This document shows, in pieces, positions 21,664 through 32,729 of a DNA stretch of 64,000 bases. The stretch's first letter is position 1, and each line of letters starts with the position of its first letter. The notes beneath the pieces were generated by a model. That model did no database searches and was not told the DNA's origin. It worked only from the letters and a program-made list of their open reading frames with translations. The position numbers and the translations under genes are program-made. Source of the stretch: Rosa chinensis (lineage: Eukaryota > Streptophyta > Magnoliopsida > Rosales > Rosaceae); assembly GCF_002994745.2 (NCBI RefSeq), contig NC_037094.1, positions 64,264,639 to 64,328,638 on the forward strand, given 5' to 3'.

Positions 21664-24600
21664 CTATAATCGTGGGAGTTCGGATAGCTTTCTTAATCCG
21701 ATGCTCTTCACATGTTTCTCGAAGGTGGATTTAGGTAACGACTTAGTGAATAAGTCCGCTACATTATCCTCTGATCGGATTTGATTCACTTCAATCTTTA
21801 GAAGTGATTGTTGTTGCTGATTATAAAAGAACTTAGGCGATATATGCTTGGTGTTGTCGCCCTTGATGAAACCTAACTTCATTTGTTCAATACAAGCTGC
21901 ATTATCCTCATAAATGCATGTAGGTTCATCTGTGGTAGACTTCAAACCACAACTTCCTTGAATGTGTCGAATTACAGACCTTAGCCATACACATTCACGA
22001 ACAGCTTCATGTAGAGCAATAATCTCTGCATGATTTGAGGAAGTAGCAACAAGGGTCTGTTTCGTAGACCTCCAAGATATCGCAGTGCTTCCCATGGTAA
22101 AGACATAACCTGTTTGGGAGCGACCTTTGTGAGGGTCAGAGAGGTACCCTGCATCAGCAAAACCCATCAAGACATCATTGTCGTTTTGATGGAGGGAGAT
22201 AGGAGGACGCCGGCCACCATGAGCGGCGGCGGCGCCGGCGCCGGCAACATGGCCGGCGGCTATTCCATGGACGGGGGCGTTTTGCCTTTTGGGGTCCGAT
22301 CCCAATTTTCCGTCATTCCTTTTCTCTCTGTAGGGATAGAATAGGCCCATATCGATCGTACCTCTTAGGTATCGAAAGATGGTCTTTACACCAATCCAAT
22401 GGCGGCGTGTTGGCGCAGAGCTATGTCGAGCTAACAAGTTCACTGCGAATGAGATATCCGGTCTTGTGCATTGAGCTAAGTACAATAATGCGCCTATTGC
22501 ACTTAAATAGGGCACTTCGGCCTCTAATGCTTCTTCGTCCTCATCCTTTGGACGAAACGGATCTTTTCCGGGCTCAAGACTACGGCCGATCATGGGAGTA
22601 CTCGCAGGCTTTGCTTTATCTTCATTAAAGCGCCTTAGAATTTTCTGAGTATATGCAGACTGATGGATCAAAATCCCATCACTACGGTGCTCGAGTTCTA
22701 AACCGAGACAAAACCGTGTTTTCCCAAGATCTTTCATCTCAAATTCGGATTTCAAGTAATTAGCAGTTTCCTTTAACTCATCTAGAGTTCCAATTAGGTT
22801 CATGTCATCGACATAAACTGCTACGATTGCAAATCCGGAACTTGTTCTTTTAATGAACACGCATGGGCATATTTCATTGTTAATATATCCCTTCCCAATC
22901 AAGTAGTCACTTAGACGGTTATACCACATCCGTCCAGATTGTTTTAATCCATATAGTGAGCGTTTTAATCTTATTGAAAACGCGCTCCGTGGTTTAGAGC
23001 CACTTGATTTGGGTAATTGAAGTCCATCTGGAACCTTCATATATATCTCTGAATCTAGATCCCCATAGAGATATGCTGTAACCACATCCATAAGCTGCAT
23101 GTCAAGTTTTTCGGAAACTACCAAACTGACAAGGTAGCGGAACGTTATAACGTCCATTACGGGAGAATATGTCTCCTCGTAGTCGATTCCAGGGCGTTGT
23201 GAGAAACCTTGCGCCACAAGGCGGGCTTTATATCTTACCACCTCATTTTTCTCATTACGCTTTCTAACAAAGACCCATTTATGGCCAACAGGCTTTACAC
23301 TTGGGGTGTCTGCGTTACAGGCCCAAATACCTGTCTCTTTGTTAGTGAATCCAATTCAACCTGGATCGCATCTTTCCATTTAGGCCAATCTGCTCTTCGT
23401 TGACATTCTTCAACAGAGCGAGGTTCGATATCATCATATTCTATAATCCCTTTCGCAATATGATATGCAAATGCATCATCAATTGCCATAGAATTTCTAT
23501 CCATCATCTCATGTACACTAGTGTAATTTATGGAGATCTCTCTATTCTCTGGAGTTGGTTCTGACATTGGAGCGTCCCCCAATGATGTCTCTTGGACATA
23601 ACCATAATCCGGAATATTCTCATGAGATGGATTATTTATATCGATGATTAATGGATTATTCTGTGCCAAACTCGCTTTCTTTCTTGGGCGAGAATCCATC
23701 GAACCTATGGGCCTCCCGCGCTTCCTGGCAGGAGCCGTGGGCCTAGCCATAACGTCACCATCATTGAGAGATGGGACGTTGGCGCCATGCTCATGCACTC
23801 TTGAGTTGGCGTCATGTCCTCTACTTTTAGGGACATCAATCCTTGCAGGCACGTTTGCAGCAGGTATGTGTGATCTCGTCACTTTAGCGATATCAGAAAA
23901 CGCATCAGGCATCGATTCTGCTACGTTCTGAAGATCGAGAATTCTCCGCACTTCAATTTCGGACTGTGCGGTTCGGGGATCAAGATGAGACAGAGTGGGG
24001 ACAGACCACGACAATTCCGGTCGTTCCTGTTGAACATTGGTGTTCTTATCTCCCCCTAACGATGGGAAGACTGTCTCATCGAAGTGACAATCCGCAAATC
24101 TTGCGGTAAAGAGATCGCCTGTCAAGGGTTCTATGTAGCGGATGATCGTTGGAGAATCATAACCAACGTAAACGCCTAATCGTCGTTGAGGACCCATTTT
24201 GGTGCGCTGTGGAGGCGCAATTGGCACATAAACTGCACACCCAAATATGCGTAAGTGTGAGACATTAGGCTCATACCCAGTCACCATCTGGGACGCAGAA
24301 AAGGGTTGAGTGGCAGTGGGCCTCAGACGAATAAGCACAGCTGCATGCAATATTGCATAGCCCCAAGCAGAAATAGGGAGATTGGTGCGCATTACCAATG
24401 CCCTAGCGACCATTTGTAGTCGTTTAATGGCGGCTTCTGCGAGACCATTTTGGGTGTGAACATGAGGAACAGGATGTTCAACATCAATCCCAATGGACAT
24501 GCAATAATCATCAAAAGTCTTTGATGTAAACTCTCCAGCATTGTCTAATCTTATAGACTTAATAGGATGATCAGGGTGGTGAGCCCTTAACTTAATTATT

Positions 24601-25590
24601 TGTGCTAGGAGTTTAGCAAATGCAGCGTTCCTTGTGGACAATAACATGACATGTGACCAGCGTGTCGATGCATCAACCAATACCATAAAATATCGAAATG
24701 GTCCGCATGATGGTTGAATAGGTCCACAAATATCACCTTGGATTCTTTGCAAGAATGGTATATTTTCTTTGGTGTCCTTTGCATAGGATGGTCTCGATCC
24801 TAACTTTGCTAAAGAGCAGGCTTTGCAGAACGAATAATGGGCTTTAGAAATAACCAATGAGGATTTTGGTTGAGCCATGAAGTCACAAGTGACTTTAGAA
24901 GTAAAAGTTGGAGACAAAAGAGCCTTGGTGGCGTCAATGCCACCCTGAGGCCGCAGGGGGAAGGCGGCGCCGGCCAAGGATGGCCGGATTTGGGGGTGAA
25001 CGGCGCCATGAGGCGCAGGGGCTCCTTCGGTGTCCAAAAACCGAGTTTTACTTCTTTTCGTTCTGAAAAAGGGATGTCCGTGTGAAGTCTTTAATATACG
25101 GATCATCATGTCACGACCTGGGTGTCCCAAACGGTCGTGCCAAAGCCTATATGTGTCGGAATCCCATAAATCATCTCTCATGACATGGTTGGATTCAATG
25201 ACTCGAATAGTGGTTGCATACAACCCACTAGAGCGACACATAAGTTTCTCTAAGACTCGTTTATGTCCGTAGTCATTAGAGGTGATGCAAAGGAACTCTT
25301 GTCCATTCTCACAATGTGTTTCCACATGAAAACCATTGGCTCTTATATCTTTGAAGCTCAGTAGGGTTCTTCCTGCCCTAGGAGCATAAAGAGCTTCGGT
25401 GACATTCAAAGTAGTGCCATTAGGCAACATAAATTGAGCTGGTCCTCGACCATGAATCAATTGAGATGGTCCAGCCATCGTAGTCACAGAAGATCGAGTA
25501 GGCGCCATCCATAGGAATAGCTGCCTGTTTCGAAGGATGGTATGTGTAGTGGCACTATCCACGAGGCATTCGAGCTCTCCGGGAAACATA
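21664..25590 (-). pseudogene. Copia pol: protease, integrase, reverse transcriptase, RNase H (one frameshift)
   Basis: The first part (25589-23295) holds a retropepsin-like active site CLVDSATTH, the HHCC zinc module of integrase (RLWHDRLGHPG and CKACSLAK) and the DDE residues in VLVDASTRW, IRLDNAGEF and HTQNGLAEA. The second part (23241-21664) holds reverse transcriptase with the catalytic YVDDMNLIG and RNase H with FADAGYLSDPHKGRSQTGY and SSNHAEIIALHEA. The two parts are one protein broken by an extra base in a run of four (23303-23306 on +) at the start of the RT domain. Otherwise the frame is free of stops. Two GC-rich in-frame inserts lie near 24945-25045 and 22190-22290. The open frame starts only after an AG at 25591-25592, which fits entry by splicing from gag. 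Confidence 0.93.
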
Positions 25591-25970
25591 CTGAAAAATA
25601 ATAAAGTTCGAATTTAGAATATGTCCAAGACATTTGAATAAAATAAGTCGATACTTTATTAATGATAGCCAATGATTACATCAAAGTTTCTTGACCAGAA
25701 TCTAATCCAATATAAAAATCAAACCGTAGACAAATCGTAGTCACTCAATCCTTTCGGTAATTTCAATTTAGTTGTGACCAGGTAAGGTAAGGCGAGATTT
25801 TGGTGGAGCGTTGCTCACTTTTAAAACCGTTCTCTCAGATCAAACCTTGCCTAGACATCACAAGTACTCTTGAGTACGCCTAGAGGGAAAGAGTTTAATA
25901 CAATAAGTCATTTTATTGATTTAAGGCATAATAGCCATTACATAATTCTTGGAAAAGTAAAGGACTATAC
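25591..25970 (-). other. Predicted gag-pol intron that contains the last base of the gag stop
   Basis: On the minus strand gag ends GAT TAG, and the G of this TAG is also the G of a GTATAG donor (25970-25965). 380 nt later there is a pyrimidine-rich acceptor TTATTATTTTTCAG ending at 25591. Removing exactly this segment joins TA to T, turning the stop into a tyrosine codon, and continues in the pol frame whose first methionine is at 25589. Inside the segment all frames are closed. Unspliced RNA would give Gag alone and spliced RNA a Gag-Pol fusion. Splicing itself is inferred and not shown. Confidence 0.6.
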
Positions 25971-27082
25971 TAATCAAAATCTGCAGCATCCTTGTGCAAT
26001 TCTTTGTCAGATTTGAAGTCCGCTATGGTGAGATTGACGTCGGCATCATCACCATCTTCTTCTATATTTTCGGCAAAATTGGCTTCATGCTCTCTGAAGT
26101 CTCTAAATGCCTTGTAATGCGCAGCCAATTGTTTGCTTGCGTTGCATTGTTTGAACCAGTGCTCACTAGATCCACATCGATGACACATGTCATTGTGATT
26201 TCCTCCCTTTAATTGAGGTGCATTGTTTGCACTTGGGTGGCGTCCCCCATAGGAGTTGGCGCCATTCCCACGGCCCTGGGTGGTTCCTCCATGTCCTGGA
26301 GCCCCACGGCCTCCTCTCCCACGTTGCCATGTATTGCCACGTGATCGTCCTTCATTCTGACGAGTACCTTCCTTTGTAGGGCGGTTATATGGACCAGAAC
26401 GTCCGTTGTGTCCCTTATTCTTAGGGTTCCGCTCCTTGCGCCCTCCTTTGGGTGCATTATTATAATTCGCCTCATGAACGCTCTTAGTTCCGATAGGCCT
26501 TGAATTATAATTCTTCACGAGGATATTATCATGTTTTTCAGCTACAGACATAATAGTAATGAGCTGATGAAATCTCGTGATCCGTCTAGTATCGAATTCT
26601 GTTCGATATTGCTTTGAGAGCAAAATTGCTGAGACGGGGAAGGTGGAGAGAGTTTTCTCAATTAGTTCTTGCTCTGTGACGGGTTGTCCACAGAACCCCA
26701 ACATGGTTTTGAGGCGTAGAACTTCTGAATTATATTCAGCTACAGACTTGAAGTCGGCGAATCGTAGATTGCCCCATTGAACTTTCAAGTCAGGGAGGAG
26801 GGTATCCTTGATATTACCAAATCGCTCTTCTAGCGCGACCCATAATTCTCTAGCATCCTTGATTGCCATGTACTCCAGTCGGAGTGATTTATCCATGTGG
26901 CGCCTCATCAAGATGAGGGCGGTGGCATTGTTCGTAGCCGTACGCTCAAATATGAGAGTAGGATTAGGAGCTTGAATTAAGGGTAGGATCCCTTTTGAAG
27001 TGAGGTGGTGCTCAACATCCGTGGCCCAACTATGATATTCCGAGCCAGTTGAGGTAAGTGCAGGAAAGTCAAGTTTCGACAT
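25970..27082 (-). CDS. Copia gag (capsid/nucleocapsid), intact
   Basis: A 370-codon frame starts at the ATG at 27082 and ends with the TAG at 25970. The N-terminal half is the copia-type capsid domain (FPALTSTGSEYHSWATDVEH and LWVALEERFG). A Gly/Asn/Arg-rich region follows, and near residue 300 is the zinc knuckle CHRCGSSEHWFKQC of the nucleocapsid. An acidic tail ends the protein. The role is particle formation and RNA packaging in the cytoplasm. The frame has no visible damage. It lies 866 bp inside the 5' LTR, a long leader for this group. The stop codon overlaps a predicted splice donor. Confidence 0.95.
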   Translation of the reverse strand: MSKLDFPALTSTGSEYHSWATDVEHHLTSKGILPLIQAPNPTLIFERTATNNATALILMRRHMDKSLRLEYMAIKDARELWVALEERFGNIKDTLLPDLKVQWGNLRFADFKSVAEYNSEVLRLKTMLGFCGQPVTEQELIEKTLSTFPVSAILLSKQYRTEFDTRRITRFHQLITIMSVAEKHDNILVKNYNSRPIGTKSVHEANYNNAPKGGRKERNPKNKGHNGRSGPYNRPTKEGTRQNEGRSRGNTWQRGRGGRGAPGHGGTTQGRGNGANSYGGRHPSANNAPQLKGGNHNDMCHRCGSSEHWFKQCNASKQLAAHYKAFRDFREHEANFAENIEEDGDDADVNLTIADFKSDKELHKDAADFD

Positions 27083-27930
27083 CCTGAAATAAGAAGAAGA
27101 AATATATTAGTTTCGGAGTTTAAAACTTCCACGACAACTAAATATTAAGATTTCCGAGCTATGCTACCAAGAAATCGATTTCCAAGAAAATTGGATTAGA
27201 CCGAAACAATGATGTTTATAAGGTCATAAATCGATGCTTGCGGACGCTCTTAGTCCGAAGTCTTACGAACGCTCTTAGTTCGTTAATTGCGTGAATCCCC
27301 ACGATTCCGCTTTTTAATGATCGAACCCACGTTATAAGAAAGGTGGGATGAAGAAGAAGGGAGGTTTTTAAGTCCCCGAGAAAAGAAGAAATTTCAATTT
27401 AGGAACTTTAAAACTTACGCTTTTGGATACTTACTTTTTGGTTTTGGATCACGCGCGTGTCGATGCAGGCGTGATGGAGCGAAGCAATCCGAGTAGAAGC
27501 GTGCAGCGAATGCGGGGCAGCAGGGGCTGCGGTGGTAGTAGTGGTGCAGGAGTAGCGGAGGCAAACTGCAGGGGCAGCAGTAGTGGTGTAGGGCTGCAGG
27601 TGCACGGGTGCGTAGGCGGGGCAGCAGCGTGCGCAGGTGTGCGCGGGGAAGCAGGGACGCTGCAAGGGCAGCGTAGGGTGGACGCACGGGCGCGGGGCTG
27701 CAAGGCAGCGAATTGAGCGCGGGGGCGCGCTGGCAGGTATGCAGGCCGAAAGGGCTGCAGGAGCAGCGGGCTAGCAAGGGGCTAGGTGCAAGGATGCTTC
27801 GGTGGCAGCAGTATGCGCAGGGGCGCACGCGGGGCAGGCTGCAGCGATGCTAGCACGGGCTAGGGGCTGCGGCAGTTTTGGCGATATGAAATTCTTTTCG
27901 GGTTTTTGGCTTTTTGGCTATTGTGGTTTA
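27083..27930 (-). other. Copia 5' leader with GC-rich low-complexity part
   Basis: This is untranslated sequence between the primer-binding region and gag. The part 27465-27890 is unusually GC-rich, with repeated GCAGGGG/GCGGGGC and CAGCAG-type words. That gives long but meaningless open frames on both strands. A small repeat around GACGCTCTTAGT lies at 27240-27285. Confidence 0.7.
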
Positions 27931-27948
27931 GGGCTCGTGCTGATAACG
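27931..27948 (-). other. Probable primer-binding region of the copia element
   Basis: Directly after the 5' LTR the minus strand reads CGTTATCAGCACGAGCCC. The position is that of the tRNA primer-binding site. The sequence is not the common TGGTATCAGAGC of many plant copia elements, and I do not assign a tRNA. Confidence 0.6.
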
Positions 27949-28155
27949 TGTTTAAGTATATTGGTATTGAGAGAGATTGATGAGAGAAGTGTATTTCATT
28001 ATAGAGAATAGGAGCCCTATATATAGGGATTACAAAGTGCATAATCTAATGTTACAAGGAATACCAATCCGTGTAGGATTGGGAAATCTAGAACCTTCTC
28101 TCCTATTCCTATTCCTAGTTTGATAAGGCACACTAAACTTGATTTTCCTTCAACA
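27949..28155 (-). repeat. Copia 5' LTR with TATA motif
   Basis: 207 bp, identical to 21259-21465. It contains the self-complementary block CCCTATATATAGGG around 28015-28028, the likely core promoter, followed downstream on the minus strand by CT-rich sequence. Confidence 0.95.
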
Positions 28156-28461
28156 TTTTTTTTATTTTTTATTAGTAGGATTTAGAACCCAGTCAAACTG
28201 GAAGACTCGTCACCACGCAAATATTATTATTTATTATAAATTGTTGCCCCAACTGTTTCTATTGTTTCACAAAATTTGTTTTTATTTTTGTGCTTAATTA
28301 CTAACGTTAGAAATGATTGACTTTTGTTTCTCAAGTTCGCAAATCTGTAAAGCAAAACGAGTGTCACTCTCACAAAACCAAAAACAAAAATATGTAAAAT
28401 TACTAAAAGAAGAAAATATTAATCAAGGATAGGAAATGCTGAACATAATCTGAAATAATAC

Positions 28462-31400
28462 ATGATTAATTATCAATACTGGCCTACATTGGCAGGAAAT
28501 GAGCAGAAACCGGATGACGAATTCGACCCCAGCTATCAACCTTTCTTTGATTATGTGGAGACGGGTGATTGCAACAAGGTGAAGCAGTGTCTTGCGACAC
28601 TGCATCACAATGCTGTAAGAGCTAAACATCCAAAGACTGGGCATACCGCTCTTCACAAAGCATCCAAGCATGGACATGTGGATATTGTGAAAGAGTTGTT
28701 GCCGTTGATGAGAGTAGAAGATTTGAAAATACAAGACGGCAAACGCCGTACAGCTTTAGATGCTACTGTAGTTGCATGCGTTGCAGAAGGAAACTTGGTC
28801 CAAATGGCTATCGCTAAATACCTGGTGGAAAAGAACCCGGAAATAGTTAACACCGGTTATCTTCCAGTTGTGACGGCTTGTAGTCGGAGGAAATGGGAAA
28901 TGGCACGGTATCTCTGTCCTCTCACTTCCGATGAGGCTCTACTGCAACTTAATAAAAACTCAGGCGCGCCAGGAGCTCGACTTATTAACATGTGTATTTG
29001 GCGTCCCGAAGGACTTGGTAAGATCGATTCTTTCAAATATTCTGGTTAATCGATCAATTATAGTACTTGTGATGCTTTGTTTGGCTTCTCTACTTTAGAT
29101 GTTGCATGGAACTTACTACAACGTTGCCCAAACTTGGCCCTGGCTAATAACGGATTTGGAGAGCATCCTATAGTTGTACTGGCTGGTATGCGTTGTGCAT
29201 TTCGTAGCGGAGAGCGACTGACACTATGGCAAAAGTTAATCTACAAGAGTTAGTACTACTACATTCTTTCATTCTTTTTTCTCTTGATAATCACTAAATG
29301 ATTACTATTGATAACTTGGTTTTGTTTTTTCTTTTTTTTTCACTCCACCCATTCATATGTCGGTGTGATTCGAACTTATGACATTTACAGTGCTAGTTTT
29401 ATAAATATACATAACACAGTTTACTATCTATGGCCGATACAAAGTTAGTTAGGCCAACTAACCAACAAGTCATATACTGGCATACCAGTTTCATCCATGT
29501 TATTTCATTAATTATTTGTCTTATTTTCTTTATTCTTGCCGTGACTCAAATTTTAATGAAAGTTAATAACTGTGAACCTTGTTAACACTAAGTAATTAAC
29601 GTACACATTATGTTTGTCTCTATTGAATAGCTAAATTGGACATTTTACATTCATTCTTGCATTGAAAATATATATGGACAAGTTGTAGTGTTGTACAATC
29701 CCAGATTAATTGATACACTCGTAGCTAGTCAAGATTTCTGATAATAAAAAAGGACACTGGGAATGGGTTTGGGGGGATGGGATGAATTAGTTGTACGTTC
29801 ACGACATACGAATCGTTCATTTTTATTTCTATATAAATTTCATTATGTTCTACATAAATTTCAGACTTTTTTTTTGAGAAAAAGAGATAACTTCATTCAG
29901 ATATCAAGAGCCAGAAGGCTCATACATCCAAAACTGTCTTACACCAAACTCATAAATGGTATAAGCTACCAGACAAATGACAGGCTAGCTTCACTGTTAA
30001 CACATTCGCTCAATTATTGAGCCTAAACACAAGAAATAAAACCACCCTACTAACCTCTCATGAAGTAGTAGCCTAGTCGCCTAGAGACCGCAATTGGTGT
30101 ACAACTAGAGAAACTAAGATGCAAGTAGTAGAAATTCAACTTCTAGTGAAAGGCAAAGGAAGTTGGAAAGATTAAATCTTTCCTTTGCCCTTGTCCCTAG
30201 GGCTAGGACCAGTTTCAGTACTAGTAGGATAAGTAATCTTCAGGGGAGTACCATCTAGCTTCTTGTTTGCACGTTGAGTCTTATTCTTGCTTCCAAGAGG
30301 CCTACCAGACTTCTTTTTCAACGAGACCAAAGTAAGGTCGCCATCCTCCTCAATGAGGCCAAGTGCCTCAGCATGCAGTGTTGGAATCTTGCCACCCAAG
30401 ATTGTTTTAAATTTCTTGGGACTAGGATGGCAAGCACCACCACGCTCCCGCTTTTTGGACGGCAAAACAGGTTGTTGCTTCTGTGTACCTGGAGCAATAA
30501 CAATGTCACCAGAAATAGCCAGTTTGGGAACCTCACCTAGACTTTCTTTACTCGCCAAACCATGCGGCAAAGCAATGTCTGCCACCCCAGTATTGACTAC
30601 TGTTAGAGCCGGCTCACTGGGAGAAGAAAGCTGTGAGGTCGGACGCTCCACTCGACGAAAACCAGGCCGCTTCTTCCTTGGGACGGTCGGGGAAGTAGAG
30701 AGAAGGTCTCCCTGATGTTTAGCAGAGAAGGCAAAGGAATTCCCTGAGGTCAAAACTCCGGGAAAGTGTAAAACCCTAGGTATAGGGTTTACTGCAGTGG
30801 GATCCTCACAAGCAAGTCCAGCATGTGTGATCAAACCACATTGAGTGCATCTCCCCCGCAGATGCTCGAACTGAAATTTCATACTTGAAAGTAGATCATA
30901 GTTTTGTTGTATTCTCTCAAATCTGTTTCCACCTTGTTTAGTCTTTTTTTCTTCTTCTTTTTTTTTTTCTGTTGAGATAAACGTTTGTTTCTTTGATAGG
31001 TATACAGACACATCCCGTTGATTTTAACACTCCTGAGAAACATATTACTGTTGCAAAATCAGGAGATGAACTATATCAACAAAAGAAATCAGAAGATGAG
31101 CAAGGTCATCGTGGGGATCTATTTTGCTCAAAAGGTACGTTGTTTTTCCCCAAGTGCACGTAGAACATGACAACTCCATATATGCACTATCACGTGCATT
31201 CTTTTTCTTCTGCCACTCGTCTTGAAAAGGTACTCGTTGAAAGCGTTCGGGACTCTCTGCCTCGTTCCAAGGGGGTAACTCTTTGGAACTGTTTGTAGGG
31301 GATGGCAAAATTTGGAGTTGGGTTTGGTGTTTAATTTGAAAGGTTGAGATGTTTGCACGGTCTTTGTTTGTTTATTGGTTCCGTCTTTTTAAACTTCTTC

Positions 31401-32696
31401 CACGTGATAGGCATTCGTAAGTGGGAGGTTGTGAGTTCAACTCATAAAAGACTAATTGTAAGATATGCATGCATGTTGCTTTTCAATTCCTTTACATCGA
31501 TTTTGTGCGATTCCATCCCCCGAAGAAAAAAACAACATTCTTTCCTTCTTTATAGTCAACATTTTGATTGAAGTACTTTAACCTAAATGTTGAAATATGC
31601 AATGCAGTTGCGTGTTGTTATAGAAGACTTATTAAGGGTGCACTTAAACGTTTAGGTATGCTACTCTATCCACATTGTCTAGTTTATTCTTGAATTATAC
31701 TTTGAATATGGATTATCTAAACATGAATTTACTTGTTCCCAACGTCAACATAGGGATCAATGATGTATATGACATGAAATCGAACCATGTCCGATACAAT
31801 AAACTTCTAGCTTGTATGGGAGAAGTGATAAAAACTATGGACGAGTTTACACCACCAGCACAACTTAATGTTGTGAGAAAGTCAGTCTTCAAAGCTATTG
31901 AACAAGGGCATGTTGAATTTGTTACTCATATGTGTGAAGCAAATCCAACACTCGTCGTGGATATCCTTGATGAAGATGACAAGAGTATATTTCAATATGC
32001 CATTGAATGTCGTCAAGAAAAAATTTACAATCTTATGTATGGGTTGAAGCGAAAAAAGATAGAGAAGATTGCACATCGTGTGGCAAAGTTTAATAACAAT
32101 ATGCTGCATAGTGTAGGAAACTTATCCCCACTTCCGCCTATTAACCATATTCAAGGTGCAAGTTTACAAATGCAAAAAGAACTACAATGGTTCGAGGTTA
32201 GTATTTTCAATTGTTACATGCTTCTCTCCGGCTCATATTTAGGCATGGTCCTAAACAAAATTGCAAAACAAGAAATATATATATATACACAGTCCGTCTC
32301 AGGTGCGGACGTCCGTACCGAGCGGACGGTACGGATTTCCTGTTTTCGACCACTTTCCGGCCACATTTTTACATCTTAACCGTTCAGTTTTTAGGTCCTA
32401 GTGTATAGATCACCTCTGCAAAATTTCAGCCAATTTGGTGATCGTTAAGGCATCCAAAACTTCAATTTACCATTATAAATACGAATGGTTCCGGTTAGAC
32501 AGATTCGGTCCGTTCGTGTAAAATTCAGTTTTGGATGCCTTAACGATCACCAAATTGGCTGAAATTTTGTAGAGGTGATCTATAGACTAGGACCTAAAAA
32601 CTGAACGGTTAAGATGTAAAAATGTGGCCGGAAAGTGGTCGAAAACAGGAAATCCGTACCGAATTTTCGGTACGGACGTCCGCACCTGAGAAAATT

Positions 32697-32729
<33 letters not shown>

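Larger units (their letters stand above)
21259..28155 (-). mobile_element. Ty1-copia LTR retrotransposon, recent insertion
   Basis: Two 207-bp LTRs (21259-21465 and 27949-28155) start TG and end CA and are identical base for base by reading. They are flanked by the 5-bp repeat TTTTT (21254-21258 and 28156-28160). A polypurine tract adjoins the 3' LTR and a primer-binding region adjoins the 5' LTR. The order protease, integrase, reverse transcriptase, RNase H identifies Ty1-copia. Identical LTRs mean little time since insertion. It landed in a T-rich tract about 300 bp upstream of the ankyrin gene start and next to the retroposon at 19981-21228. The coding region has one frameshift in pol. Confidence 0.97.

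Noticed and set aside
27408..27828. Several open frames rich in Ala, Arg, Cys and Pro
   Set aside because: They are produced by the GC-rich low-complexity leader of the copia element and open in many frames at once.
32285..32700. Long hairpin considered as a microRNA precursor
   Set aside because: Arms of about 190 bp of near-perfect complementarity, with sister copies nearby, indicate a transposon hairpin; siRNA is possible but a miRNA gene is not supported.
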